A DNA stretch of 64,000 nucleotides from an uncultured Clostridia bacterium (GCA_944349635.1 CALVNH010000005.1:1-64000); one strand, 5' to 3'. Shown: positions 1-8,668, counted from the first letter of the stretch. The notes: generated from the letters alone by a model not told the origin. Made by a program: numbers and translations.

Positions 1-36
1 AAACGGTCGAAGCAGGGCGCTTCGGCCGTTTTGTTA
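1..36. terminator. Hairpin terminator at window edge
   Basis: The arms AAACGGTCGAAG and CTTCGGCCGTTT pair with one G-U, and TTTTGTT follows on the plus strand. It lies downstream of the minus-strand gene ending at 90 and may also end a plus-strand gene outside the window. Confidence 0.6.
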
Positions 37-89
37 TATCTCGGTCGAGTTTTGTAAAGTTTTGCAATCGCAATACGGGTTGACAACAG

Positions 90-473
90 TTACCGTGCGT
101 TTTCTTTCAGTGCAAGCAAAGAGTTTTTGACTTCGTCCGGGCGGTGAACGCGTTTCATAACGTAAACTTTGCTTCCCGTCACAAGTTTCAGCGTCCCGTA
201 GGAATAGGGGTGTCCGTACTTGTTCGTGTTGAGTTTCACCTGGATTTCGTCTATGTCTTTCAACCTTATGATTACGTTGTCGCAACGGTTGAAAACATTT
301 GTTTCGTCGATGAGTTCCAAGACGTTTTGTGGCGATTTTGCGAATTTCGCGTGTCCGACCACGACAGGAACGAGCAAAATAAAAAACAATACCGTGATTC
401 CCGCAAAAATGTAACGCACGTACTCGGCGTCCTTTTCAAGCGGAATGAGAATGGCCAGCAACAGCGAAATCAC
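90..473 (-). CDS. Small membrane protein with PH-like domain, probably frameshifted at its N terminus
   Basis: The protein has two hydrophobic segments followed by a polar domain of about 75 residues that looks like a small bacterial PH-like domain. The only in-frame start is a GTG at 473, which cuts the first membrane helix. The open frame runs on upstream to 533 and encodes the missing half of that helix (FFGLLFV). An ATG at 551-553 opens another frame, and one extra A in the A6 run (plus-strand T6 at 530-535) would join the two into a protein of about 154 residues beginning MEKVICKK. I infer a one-base deletion, a phase-variable tract or a sequencing error. The function is unknown. The ribosome binding site at the ATG is weak, and a TATAAT lies upstream on the minus strand (587-592). 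Confidence 0.65.
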   Translation of the reverse strand: MISLLLAILIPLEKDAEYVRYIFAGITVLFFILLVPVVVGHAKFAKSPQNVLELIDETNVFNRCDNVIIRLKDIDEIQVKLNTNKYGHPYSYGTLKLVTGSKVYVMKRVHRPDEVKNSLLALKENAR

Positions 474-586
474 AAACAGCAGTCCGAAAAAGACTTCGCC
501 GCCGATATAATCCCAGTTGGCTTTTCTGCTTTTTTACATATGACTTTTTCCATTATCGCGCTCTGTTGAAGAAAGTAATTCGTGTT

Positions 587-592
587 ATTATA
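587..592 (-). promoter_or_regulatory. Possible -10 box for the first minus-strand gene
   Basis: A perfect TATAAT on the minus strand lies 34 bases upstream of the ATG at 553. I see no convincing -35 hexamer at the right distance, so this is tentative. Confidence 0.35.
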
Positions 593-789
593 TGACACTA
601 ACATTTTATTGACTGCTTCACTCCGTGTCAATGGGTTTTGTGCTTCGTGCGCCGCGTGCGTGTCGCGGGGAATATTCCGTAAGGGCAAAGCCCGCGTCCG
701 AATGACTGACAAAGCGGGGAAAAGTATTTGGTTGCCTGGCGTAGATTGCGGACGTGGCGAACAGTGGACAAGGAAAAAAAACAATAAAA

Positions 790-818
790 TTGCACAATTT
801 GATTTTAAGTGATAAAAT
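790..818 (+). promoter_or_regulatory. Promoter for the DUF1294 gene
   Basis: TTGCAC (790-795), a 17-base spacer and TAAAAT (813-818) form a sigma-A-like promoter. It predicts a leader of about 150 bases before the start at 974. The rest of the 554-973 gap shows no gene. Confidence 0.6.
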
Positions 819-973
819 ATTTGTGTCAGGTGTTGTTGCGGGACACAGAGCGCAACCCGAACGTGAACCGACACGGTCGAGGCTTGCGGGAAATTGACAA
901 AATGCAACGTTTATCGCGCAAAAAACAAGTGTAAACATCGATTTTTGCGGGAACGCAGGGGGAGGAAAAAATT

Positions 974-1318
974 ATGCCTCAATGGTATCTGGCAATTTTG
1001 CCCGTGATTTTCGTCATCATGAACGTGGCGGGTTTCCTGCTCATGCTCTCCGACAAAAGAAGAGCGGAGCGCGGAGCGCGCCGAATTCCCGAAGCCGTGC
1101 TGTTTATAGTGGCGTTTCTGTTCGGCGGACTGGGAAGCACCATTGCCATGTTTGCGTTCAGGCACAAGACGCAGCACTGGTATTTCGTTGTGTTCTTCCC
1201 CGTATTTGCCGTCATAGGTATAGCTGCGCTGATTGCGGGAGAAATCTGTTTCATTTTCGCGGACGTAATAGTCAAGGTCGTGCAGGGCATTGCAAACAAC
1301 GTTTCCGTCGGAGCGTGA
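974..1318 (+). CDS. DUF1294 family membrane protein
   Basis: This 114-residue integral membrane protein has three to four hydrophobic helices. It carries the features I associate with DUF1294: DKRRAERGARRIPE after the first helix, then an FGGLGSTIAMF segment and RHKT before the next. Length and motif order fit the family, whose function is unknown. The start follows a strong site (GGGGAGG, eight bases before ATG). It has its own promoter at 790-818 and is probably monocistronic, because 179 bases separate it from the next gene. Confidence 0.85.
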   Translation: MPQWYLAILPVIFVIMNVAGFLLMLSDKRRAERGARRIPEAVLFIVAFLFGGLGSTIAMFAFRHKTQHWYFVVFFPVFAVIGIAALIAGEICFIFADVIVKVVQGIANNVSVGA

Positions 1319-1497
1319 TGGCGTACGAGGGAATCCCAAGAGCGAGTCGAAAAAAAGCTTTCGGAATGTGTAACCTTGCGCTTTGTAGTTCGTTTATAAG
1401 GTGAACGGCGTGAGATACACGCAAAAACTCGGAAATCGCGGGGCAACCCGTTTAATGTGATAAATTAAAAACTCAATCATAAACGGAGGGTGTATCA

Positions 1498-2346
1498 ATG
1501 AAAGAAAGATTCAAAAGGTATCTCGAAACGGAGTTTCGCGCCATAGCGCCGACTCTTGCGGCGATGGAATACCGCCAGCAGATGCTCAAACAGCTGATGG
1601 ACAGGGCTCAGGAGCTCCGAATCAAGGGCATTGATGACGAGGACCTCATTTACAGCATGTGCATAGAGGAGCTCGGCGATTTCCGTTCGACGCTGGTTGC
1701 TTTCGAAGAGAAAGAGCACAAAGTCGAGAACGCCAAACGCAAAGGTTTATTCATCGGCGTCGGCGCGGTCGGCGCGGTGCTGCTGTTTGTGCTTGTGTAT
1801 TTGCTGGTCAGCTTCTTCACGCGTGCATGGGCTCTTACCTGGCTCATTCTCGTGGGTGGAGCGTTCGCGGGCGTCATTGCGGTGGCTTGTCTGCTCACCG
1901 TGAAGTTCGGCAAAGCCAAAAAGTTCGTGGCGATGCGACTCATGCCTCCCGTGGTCATTGCTCTCGTGTGTGTTTATCTCTTCCTGCTTCTGCAACTGGT
2001 TTTCAAGGTCGAAATGAGCTGGCTCATCTTCCTGGTGATGGTCATCGTGATGCTCGGATTCGACACTCTGCTTGCCGACGCAACCAATTTCAAGTTCCGT
2101 TACGTCGAACTCGGCGTGTTCATGGAAGTGTTCTGTGTGTTGCTCTACGTCATTCTTGGGCTCACGGTTCCCGATTTCTGGCATCCCGGCTGGGTGTTGT
2201 GCCTCGTCGGAATCATAGCCTCCGTCATAATGGCGCTCATTCTCATCAAGAAATACAACAACGCGAAAGACAACAAAGAGAAAGAGAAAATCAATAAAAA
2301 GTATAAGAAAGAAGACGAGTCTTACTACACCATGTGGAAAGACTGA
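1498..2346 (+). CDS. Multi-pass membrane protein with helical cytosolic N-terminal domain
   Basis: The 282-residue protein begins with about 75 soluble, helical residues containing the GIDDEDLIYSMCIEELGDF segment, resembling the small prefix domain in front of some Bacillota membrane proteins (DUF1700/permease-prefix type). About six or seven transmembrane helices follow (residues 80-250), then a lysine- and glutamate-rich tail ending MWKD. Transport or sensing is possible but not shown. The start follows AACGGAGGGTGT. A strong hairpin at 2365-2391 follows the gene and separates it from the acyltransferase gene. The prefix-domain assignment rests on general resemblance only. Confidence 0.75.
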   Translation: MKERFKRYLETEFRAIAPTLAAMEYRQQMLKQLMDRAQELRIKGIDDEDLIYSMCIEELGDFRSTLVAFEEKEHKVENAKRKGLFIGVGAVGAVLLFVLVYLLVSFFTRAWALTWLILVGGAFAGVIAVACLLTVKFGKAKKFVAMRLMPPVVIALVCVYLFLLLQLVFKVEMSWLIFLVMVIVMLGFDTLLADATNFKFRYVELGVFMEVFCVLLYVILGLTVPDFWHPGWVLCLVGIIASVIMALILIKKYNNAKDNKEKEKINKKYKKEDESYYTMWKD

Positions 2347-2364
2347 CGTCACGGAGATTCCTTG

Positions 2365-2391
2365 TTTGCCGCTCCTTCGCGGAGCGGCAAA
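2365..2391 (+). terminator. Strong intergenic hairpin, terminator-like without a T-tract
   Basis: The arms TTTGCCGCTCC and GGAGCGGCAAA pair perfectly across a TTCGC loop. No T-run follows, so it may be a partial terminator or an mRNA-stability element between the membrane-protein gene and the acyltransferase gene. Confidence 0.55.
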
Positions 2392-2426
2392 CGGCAAAAA
2401 TCCCCGAATCGCTGATAGGTAATTGT

Positions 2427-3725
2427 ATGGGTCAGACATTGAAAGCCGAAATGTGGGACAAGATGCAGTATCTGTTCCGCAACTACTATGACAGAATGGT
2501 GCACTGCGTGCAGTATTACGACGGCCTTATCGACGTCAACGTGCTGAAAAGGGTGCTGATTTTCACCACGGAGAAAGTTCCCGTGTTGCACAGTTCCTTC
2601 CACGGCAACGTCATCGAGCCGTACTGGTCGGTGGAAGACTACACCGTGAACGACATTCTGACCGTTCGCGACAGTGTGGATTTGGAGGCCGACGTCAACG
2701 CGTTCATCTGCCAGTGCATTCCCGTGGAAAGCAACGTCCAGTACAAGATGGCAATCTTCAACAAGGACGGCAAATCCACGATGTGCATGATTGTCAATCA
2801 CATGTGCATGGACGGCGGCGACTTCAAATATTTCATGAAGAAACTCGCCGAAAACTACAACAAACTGCTTGACGGCGACAGAAATCTGGAAATCAAAACG
2901 GGAAGCCGCAGTTACGACGCCGTCTATTCCAAACTCACTCCCGAAGAGGAAGAAATCGCCCGCGGGCTGTACAAGAACATCAGTCAGATAAAGGACGAGC
3001 ACTATTTTCCGCTCACTCCTCCCGCTCCGCAGGACGTCACCCGCATCGTGAGACGCAAGGTCGGGAAAGAACTCTTCGCTTCGTTCCGCAAGATAGGCAA
3101 GAATTTCGGCGTGACCGTGAACGACCTCATGCTTGCTTTCTATGTGAGGTCACTTTACGAAATCGGAATGTTCCGCGACGACGAAAGACTGACCATTCCG
3201 TGTATGGTGGATTTGCGCAGGCACATCGTCGACGGAGGTGCCGGAACCGGGCTCACCAACCATACCGGCTTTATGCAGTGCTCAACGGAGAAGAAGGGTG
3301 ATACCATAAACGACACGCTCATCGAAGTGTTGCGCTCCGTGCGAAAGAGCAAGGACGACCCGTATATGGGTCTTTACAGTCTGCCTTTGCTCAAACTCGC
3401 ATACACGATTTTCCCGTTCGTCATAAGCGAAACGGCGATAAAGATAGGCTATCTCAACCCGCTCATCGGCATGAGCAACATAGGGGTTATGGACGCTCCC
3501 GCGCTCCGCATGGGCGATGCCGAAATCGTCGACGGTTTCATGACGGGTGCCGTCAAGTACAAGCCGTATATGCAGCTGGCGCTGACAAGTTTGCTTGGCG
3601 ACATCACGATGACGATTGCAATCCGCGGAAACGATGAGGACGAAAAGACGGTCAACCGTTTCTTCGACATCATCATCAAAAACATGAACGACTTTGTCGA
3701 GCTCAATCGCGACAAGTTGGACTGA
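2427..3725 (+). CDS. Condensation-domain/CAT-fold acyltransferase (paralog A)
   Basis: The 432-residue protein has the layout of the condensation-domain/alcohol acyltransferase superfamily. An N-terminal segment (LFRNYYDRM, PVLHSSFHG) leads to the motif NHMCMDGGD near residue 130, matching xHxxxDG with the catalytic second His kept. A later GMSNIGVMD segment resembles the structural core, as in PapA5/AATase-like proteins. I expect a soluble enzyme moving an acyl group onto a hydroxyl or amine; the substrate is unknown. ATG 2427 is chosen because it aligns with the N terminus of the paralog at 5049 and lies after the hairpin at 2365-2391; the frame is open further upstream. No adenylation or carrier domain is nearby, so it is not part of an NRPS. 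Confidence 0.8.
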   Translation: MGQTLKAEMWDKMQYLFRNYYDRMVHCVQYYDGLIDVNVLKRVLIFTTEKVPVLHSSFHGNVIEPYWSVEDYTVNDILTVRDSVDLEADVNAFICQCIPVESNVQYKMAIFNKDGKSTMCMIVNHMCMDGGDFKYFMKKLAENYNKLLDGDRNLEIKTGSRSYDAVYSKLTPEEEEIARGLYKNISQIKDEHYFPLTPPAPQDVTRIVRRKVGKELFASFRKIGKNFGVTVNDLMLAFYVRSLYEIGMFRDDERLTIPCMVDLRRHIVDGGAGTGLTNHTGFMQCSTEKKGDTINDTLIEVLRSVRKSKDDPYMGLYSLPLLKLAYTIFPFVISETAIKIGYLNPLIGMSNIGVMDAPALRMGDAEIVDGFMTGAVKYKPYMQLALTSLLGDITMTIAIRGNDEDEKTVNRFFDIIIKNMNDFVELNRDKLD

Positions 3726-3765
3726 TTACTTTTGCCGACAGTTCATCTGTTGATACACACACCGC

Positions 3766-3807
3766 GCACGGCGCGCTCCGCAATGGGCGGGGCGCGCCGT
3801 GCTTTTT
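3766..3807 (+). terminator. Rho-independent terminator
   Basis: The perfect 11-base arms GCACGGCGCGC and GCGCGCCGTGC are followed by TTTTT. It closes the acyltransferase gene ending at 3725. The remainder of the 3726-4047 gap is GC-rich and shows no gene. Confidence 0.85.
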
Positions 3808-3990
3808 GCGCGAATACGGGACGAAGAATGCGTGGCGATAAGCGCAAAACCCGTCGGAACGGAGTCCCGTGCACACTTTTGCGCCGCCGTGCGACACGGC
3901 CGTGTGGCCGTGTCGGAAGGGAGAGAAGGACGAGAAAAAATCCGCGTGCGCGCGTTACTCCCGCCGCTTGAGTAAAAAACGTTATTTTTG

Positions 3991-4019
3991 TTTACAAGTT
4001 CGCACACCTGTGTTAAAAT
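3991..4019 (+). promoter_or_regulatory. Promoter for the alpha/beta hydrolase gene
   Basis: TTTACA (3991-3996), a 17-base spacer and TAAAAT (4014-4019). Transcription would start near 4026, about 20 bases before the gene. Confidence 0.75.
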
Positions 4020-4047
4020 TTGCTATATCAAAGGAGAGAGGTGTGTT

Positions 4048-4962
4048 ATGAGCTTTGCAAGAACCGCGTTCGTTGCCATTGACTATCTTTACGACGGGCC
4101 TCAGAACAACAGAAGACAAACCAAATTCAAGGATGTCGACTTCGTCATCAAAAAAGATATCGTTTACGATAAGAGTGCGCCGGAAGACTGCGTGCTTGAT
4201 ACGTATTGCGTGAAGCGCGAGGGCAAATATCCCGTTTTGTTCTACATTCACGGGGGCGGATTCGTCGCGGGCGACAAGAAGTATCGCAGAGCGTTGTCCC
4301 GTTGGAGTGCCAATATGGGATACTTCGTCATCAACGTAAACTACGGTCTTTGCCCCAAGTATAAGTTCCCCGAACCTCTTCGTCAGCTGGTTCGTGCGAT
4401 GAACTGGATGAAAGAGAACGCGGAAGCACTCAACCTGGATATGAATCGCGTCATAGTTTCGGGTGACAGCGCGGGCGGATACTATTCCGCAATGCTCGCC
4501 TGCATTTCCAACAAGAAGGAGTTGCAGGACAGACTGGGCGTCAGCACGGACGTCAAGTTCCAGGGTGCTATTCTCAACTGCGGCATTTACGACGTGGGCG
4601 CGGCACTCGAAGCCAAGGTGCCTTTCAAACTCGGCGACAAGATTTTGTGGGACTTTGCAAGCATAAAGAGAGAGGAAGTGCCCAAATACGAATGGATTGA
4701 CCTTTGCGCACCCATCGACCACGTGACGGCGGATTTCCCCGCTTCTTTCGTGACCTATGCGGAACAGGACTTCTTCTGCGGAGGACAAGGTCCCAAATTC
4801 ATAGAAAAGTTACAGTCGCTGGGCGTTCACGTCGAGGAGTTCCATTCCGTCAAGTTTGCGGAGAATCATTGTTTCTCCCTTACGTGGAACGGAAAGAGCG
4901 CGAAAATAAACAACGAAAAGACCGCGGACTTCATGAAGAGATTTGCCGAAGGCAAAATCTGA
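4048..4962 (+). CDS. Alpha/beta hydrolase (esterase/lipase-like)
   Basis: The 304-residue soluble protein is an HSL/acetyl-esterase-type alpha/beta hydrolase. It shows the oxyanion-hole motif HGGGF, the nucleophile elbow GDSAGG and a late His (ENHCFSL) that fits the catalytic triad; the acidic member is less certain. The substrate is probably a small acyl ester. ATG 4048 follows GGAGAGAGGTGT and starts MSFARTAF. The gene sits between two paralogous acyltransferase genes but has its own promoter and a terminator at 4983-5010. Forming and hydrolysing the same ester is an inference from context only. Confidence 0.85.
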   Translation: MSFARTAFVAIDYLYDGPQNNRRQTKFKDVDFVIKKDIVYDKSAPEDCVLDTYCVKREGKYPVLFYIHGGGFVAGDKKYRRALSRWSANMGYFVINVNYGLCPKYKFPEPLRQLVRAMNWMKENAEALNLDMNRVIVSGDSAGGYYSAMLACISNKKELQDRLGVSTDVKFQGAILNCGIYDVGAALEAKVPFKLGDKILWDFASIKREEVPKYEWIDLCAPIDHVTADFPASFVTYAEQDFFCGGQGPKFIEKLQSLGVHVEEFHSVKFAENHCFSLTWNGKSAKINNEKTADFMKRFAEGKI

Positions 4963-4982
4963 AGCGAAACGATTCAATCGAG

Positions 4983-5010
4983 GGGAGCGGCTCTGCCGCT
5001 CCCTTTTGTT
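4983..5010 (+). terminator. Rho-independent terminator
   Basis: The arms GGGAGCGGC and GCCGCTCCC pair across a TCT loop and are followed by TTTTGTT. It ends the alpha/beta hydrolase gene. Confidence 0.85.
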
Positions 5011-5048
5011 AAAACGGTACGGGGGAAAAATATTTCGGAGGTGAAGAT

Positions 5049-6332
5049 ATGGCAAAAATACTGAGAGCCGAAATGTGGGATAAAATGCAGTATCTGTTCC
5101 GCAACTACTACGACAGAATGATGCATTGCGCCCTGTATTACGACGGCGTGGTCGACGCCGACATTCTGAAAAAAGCGCTGAAATTTCAGCTGGATAACGT
5201 TCCCGTGTTGCACAGCCGTTATCACAACAATTTCGTGCGCCCTTACTGGGTTGTGAAAGAGTTCGCCATGGAAGACGTGCTGACGGTTGCCGATTCCGAA
5301 GATTTGGAAACCGACGTGATGAAATTTATAGTCAGGCGCATTCCCATCGAAAGCAACGTGCAGATGAATGCCGCGCTGTTCCGCAAAGGGGATAGGTCCG
5401 CGCTGGTGTTCGTCGTCAATCATATGTGTTTCGACGGCGGCGACCTAAAATATTTCGTGACGACGCTGTGCAAGAACTATTCCGTGCTGGCGGCGGGCGG
5501 AACGGAAATGAAAATCAAGAGCGGCACCCGCGCTTACGACGCGGTCTATTCCACCATGTCCGCAGAGGACAGAAAAGTCGCAAAAGGACTCTATCACAAC
5601 ATCAGCGAGGTAAAGGTCAAGAACTTTTTCCCGCTTACGGCAAAAAAGGAAGGGGACGTCAACCGCATCGTCAAACGAAAGTATCCCGTCGACAAGTTCA
5701 ATGCCGTCCGTGCGGCGGGCAAAAAGCAGGGATATACCGTCAACGACGTCATTCTCGCAGCATACGTCAGGTCTCTTTACGAAATAGGCGCCTGCAAGGA
5801 AGGGGAGAGACTCACGGTGCCATGCATGGTGGACCTGCGCCGTCATCTCGCGCAAGGCGGAGCGGAAACGGGGCTTACCAATCACACGGGATTTATGACG
5901 GTCACCGTGGACGGTGCGGGCAAGGACATGAGCGAGACGTTAAGCAAGGTTTCGAAGGCCATGGAAGCCAACAAAAAGGATAAATTCCTAGGGCTGTACG
6001 CCTTGCCGCTGCTCAATCTGGCTTATACCGTATTTCCGCATTTCCTCAGCGAACAGGCAATCAAACTCGGATATGACAATCCCCTCATCGGTATGAGCAA
6101 CATAGGCGTTATCAAGCCGACGGACTACTCCATGGGCGGAATACTTCCGTACGACGGATTCTACACGGGAGCCGTAAAAGGGAAACCGTTCATGCAACTG
6201 GCTCTCACCACGTTCGAAGGCGAGGTCACGTTTACGATAGCAATAACCGGCAATGCCGAGGACGACGCCGTAATCGAAAAGTTCTTCGACATTCTGGTGC
6301 GAAATATGGACGCCGTTGCCGCGCTTGCGTGA
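5049..6332 (+). CDS. Condensation-domain/CAT-fold acyltransferase (paralog B)
   Basis: The 427-residue protein is a close paralog of the product of 2427-3725. It shares AEMWDKMQYLFRNYYDRM at the N terminus and the NHMCFDGGD active-site motif (xHxxxDG). It also shares the LTVPCMVDLRRH and GLTNHTGFM segments and a GMSNIGVI segment near the C terminus. The same superfamily applies: acyl transfer to an unknown acceptor in the cytosol. The start follows CGGAGGTGAAGAT, an excellent ribosome binding site. The pair probably arose by duplication, with the hydrolase gene between the copies. The following membrane-protein gene starts 36 bases later and may be cotranscribed. Confidence 0.8.
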   Translation: MAKILRAEMWDKMQYLFRNYYDRMMHCALYYDGVVDADILKKALKFQLDNVPVLHSRYHNNFVRPYWVVKEFAMEDVLTVADSEDLETDVMKFIVRRIPIESNVQMNAALFRKGDRSALVFVVNHMCFDGGDLKYFVTTLCKNYSVLAAGGTEMKIKSGTRAYDAVYSTMSAEDRKVAKGLYHNISEVKVKNFFPLTAKKEGDVNRIVKRKYPVDKFNAVRAAGKKQGYTVNDVILAAYVRSLYEIGACKEGERLTVPCMVDLRRHLAQGGAETGLTNHTGFMTVTVDGAGKDMSETLSKVSKAMEANKKDKFLGLYALPLLNLAYTVFPHFLSEQAIKLGYDNPLIGMSNIGVIKPTDYSMGGILPYDGFYTGAVKGKPFMQLALTTFEGEVTFTIAITGNAEDDAVIEKFFDILVRNMDAVAALA

Positions 6333-6368
6333 TTTAGAGCAGGCGGCTGCGTGCACAGGGAGGAAAAA

Positions 6369-7334
6369 ATGAAAAAGGGCAGAAGCGAAAGAAACCGCCT
6401 CGGAGAGACGCCTCGGAGAGACGAGGCGGCGGTCGTGGCGGACGACGCAACCGTGCGGGCGGGAACCGCCGTCTTTACGGAAGAGGGCGCACCGAAAACC
6501 GATGCGGCGGAGAGAGAGGAAGTTAAACTTTCTCCGAAACAGTCGCGTGTGGCGACGGCCAGCTTCGTATTCACCGTTCTGAGTATGATTTACGCGCTGG
6601 CGTCGGGCATCTTCTTTATCGTCAAGAACTGGATTCTCGCGCCTTATTCCTACATAATGTTGGGCGTCATGGCGGTATATGCCGCGGTGTTCTTCATCGT
6701 TGTGGGGTTTTACGCGGGCGACGCCAAAAAAGGCAAAAAGAAAGTCAAGCAGATGAAAAAGATATTCGGTATTTTCCGAAGTTTCACCACACTGGTCTTT
6801 CTTGTTGCCACGGCGGTGTCGATGGCGGGCGTTATCGTTGCCACGGGGCACGGACTCTGGAAATGGATTGTCGTGGGCGTCAACATATCCGTGGCGGTGG
6901 TGCAACTGTCGTTGAAAATTTCCGTAATGGTATTCACCTATATGGCAAAAAAGGTGGGCAAGGAGTATACCGTGCGCGTCACGTCTTATGTGAACGGAAT
7001 AAGAAAGGACAACGAAATCCGCTCCAAAATCGCCGCGAAACTGTGCGGAACGGAAGTAACTCCCGCAGAGAAACCGAAAGTCGAGGAGACTTCGCCCTCG
7101 AAAACGGTTGCCGTGAATGCCGAACAGGCTGTTTCCGACAAAAAATCCGTTCAGGACAATCAACCCGCACGGAAGAAGGAGCGTATTGTCAGCGTGAAAT
7201 TCGACAAGGAGCAGGCAAAGGCACAGGTGGCGCAAGCCGTTGCCAAAGTCCAGAGCGCGGCGGACAAACTTTCCGCGAAAGCCAAAAAGAAAGAAACTCT
7301 TTCCGACGATGAAAATAACCGAACGAGTCGGTGA
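6369..7334 (+). CDS. Four-helix membrane protein of unknown function
   Basis: The 321-residue protein has a charged N terminus of about 60 residues and four hydrophobic helices in two pairs (about residues 60-120 and 135-190). A lysine-, alanine- and glutamate-rich cytosolic tail of about 100 residues follows, probably with a coiled coil near the end (DKEQAKAQVAQAVAKVQ). I do not recognise a family. ATG 6369 follows CAGGGAGGAAAAA. A GTG at 6351 is in frame, but its region contains this ribosome binding site. A 13-base tandem duplication (6396-6421) lies just inside the coding region and is not a multiple of three. Confidence 0.7.
   Translation: MKKGRSERNRLGETPRRDEAAVVADDATVRAGTAVFTEEGAPKTDAAEREEVKLSPKQSRVATASFVFTVLSMIYALASGIFFIVKNWILAPYSYIMLGVMAVYAAVFFIVVGFYAGDAKKGKKKVKQMKKIFGIFRSFTTLVFLVATAVSMAGVIVATGHGLWKWIVVGVNISVAVVQLSLKISVMVFTYMAKKVGKEYTVRVTSYVNGIRKDNEIRSKIAAKLCGTEVTPAEKPKVEETSPSKTVAVNAEQAVSDKKSVQDNQPARKKERIVSVKFDKEQAKAQVAQAVAKVQSAADKLSAKAKKKETLSDDENNRTSR
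6396..6421 (+). repeat. 13-base tandem duplication inside a coding region
   Basis: CGCCTCGGAGAGA occurs twice in direct succession and is followed by CGAGGCGG, which can pair with the repeat. Gain or loss of one copy would shift the reading frame near the N terminus of the membrane protein. Confidence 0.8.
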
Positions 7335-7422
7335 GAGCAAGCCGTCGTATCTGACGCGGCGGGTAAGAACTCGGTAAAATGCGCAACCGCGTGAGCGACA
7401 CGCGCAAATCGGTCAACAAATA

Positions 7423-7454
7423 AACACAGCCCGCAAGTTCGCGGGCTGTGTTTT
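7423..7454. terminator. Bidirectional terminator between convergent genes
   Basis: The arms AACACAGCCCGC and GCGGGCTGTGTT pair perfectly and are followed by TTTT on the plus strand and TTTATTTG on the minus strand. It lies between the membrane-protein gene and apgM. Confidence 0.8.
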
Positions 7455-7456
7455 CG

Positions 7457-8668
7457 TTACAGGGAAAAGAATTCGCGGGTGAGTTCCCACGGCTTTTCGT
7501 AAAAAATTCCGTTTTCGGTTGCCGTGCGCTCATTGTAAGCGGCTTTGCCGTTTCCGAGTGCGGCTTTGGACGAATACATCAAAAAAGGCACCGGTTCGCG
7601 CGAGTGCGTGAGAATGGACACGGGTGTGAAATGGTCGGGCATGACCAGCAGAGCGAAGTCCTCTCCCGAGGATTTCAGATGCTCGTATATAGGTCCGAGG
7701 ATTTTTTCGTCTATCAGTTCGATTGCTTTGATTTTGCCTGCGAGGTCGCCCTGGTGGCCGCATTCGTCGGGAGCTTCCAGATGTACGAACACAAAGTCGG
7801 TGCCGCTTGACAGCATATCGATTGCGGCTTGCGCTTTGCCCGCGAAATTCGTGGACAGAGTGCCCGTGGCTCCTTCGACGTCGACGGACTTCATCCCCGC
7901 GCCTATGGCAATTCCTTTGAGCAGGTCGACGGCGCTCACCATTCCCCCTTTCAGTCCGTAACGACTGCGGAAATCGTCAAGGGCAGGTTTTGTGCCTTGT
8001 CCCCAAAACCATACGCTGTTTGCGGGATTTTTGCCGGATAAAACCCTTTTTTTGTTGATTGGGTGGTCTTTCAGCAGTTCGTACGACTGCTTTGTCAATG
8101 CCGTGAGTTTGTCGGCGTACGCCCCTGCGGGAAGATATTCGCCTATACGTTTCCCGCTGATGTCGTGAGGGGGAGTAAGCTTCATGTCGGCGCTTCCGTG
8201 CGCTATAATGAGGCAATGGCGATAGCTGACTCCCGCGTGAAAAGAGAACTCGTCGCTGCCGACGTTTTCTTGCAGAAAGCGTATGAGTTCGCGCGATTCT
8301 TCGGTGGTGATTTCGCCCGAGGAATAGTCAAGCATCGTCTTGTTTTCGAAGGGCTCTTCATCGCCGAGAGTCACGAGATTGGTGCGCACGGCGATGTCGT
8401 CGTCTTTCATGTCTATTCCTATGGAAAGAGCTTCCAACGGGCTGCGCCCCGTATAACATTTTGCGGCATCGTAGCCCATCGCTCCAAGATTTGCCACGTC
8501 GCTGCCGGGCTTAAAACCGTCGGGCACGGTCTTCACGAGTCCGATTTTGCCCGTTGCGGCAAGCATATCCATATACGGCTTGCGTGCGACTTCCAGAGGG
8601 GTTTTTCCGTTGAGCGCCGGGACGGGGTAGTCCGCCATTCCGTCGCCCAGTATAAGTGCGTATTTCAT
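7457..8668 (-). CDS. apgM: 2,3-bisphosphoglycerate-independent (archaeal-type) phosphoglycerate mutase
   Basis: The 403-residue enzyme interconverts 3- and 2-phosphoglycerate in glycolysis without a cofactor. It belongs to the alkaline-phosphatase superfamily form found in archaea and many anaerobic Clostridia. It shows the N-terminal metal site LGDGMADY and the GSDVANLGAMGYD segment with the nucleophile Ser. Later metal-binding motifs are APDECGHQGD and MPDHFTP. The length is normal. The start ATG (minus strand, 8668) follows GAGGTGACACT and a clear promoter at 8687-8715. It appears monocistronic and ends at a bidirectional terminator. Confidence 0.93.
   Translation of the reverse strand: MKYALILGDGMADYPVPALNGKTPLEVARKPYMDMLAATGKIGLVKTVPDGFKPGSDVANLGAMGYDAAKCYTGRSPLEALSIGIDMKDDDIAVRTNLVTLGDEEPFENKTMLDYSSGEITTEESRELIRFLQENVGSDEFSFHAGVSYRHCLIIAHGSADMKLTPPHDISGKRIGEYLPAGAYADKLTALTKQSYELLKDHPINKKRVLSGKNPANSVWFWGQGTKPALDDFRSRYGLKGGMVSAVDLLKGIAIGAGMKSVDVEGATGTLSTNFAGKAQAAIDMLSSGTDFVFVHLEAPDECGHQGDLAGKIKAIELIDEKILGPIYEHLKSSGEDFALLVMPDHFTPVSILTHSREPVPFLMYSSKAALGNGKAAYNERTATENGIFYEKPWELTREFFSL

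Noticed and set aside
2427..6332. The paired acyltransferases as remnants of an NRPS
   Set aside because: Each is a full-length stand-alone protein with its own start; no adenylation or carrier domain is nearby.
5988..7340. A 450-codon minus-strand frame
   Set aside because: It is antisense to two plus-strand genes with good ribosome binding sites; its composition is that of a shadow frame.
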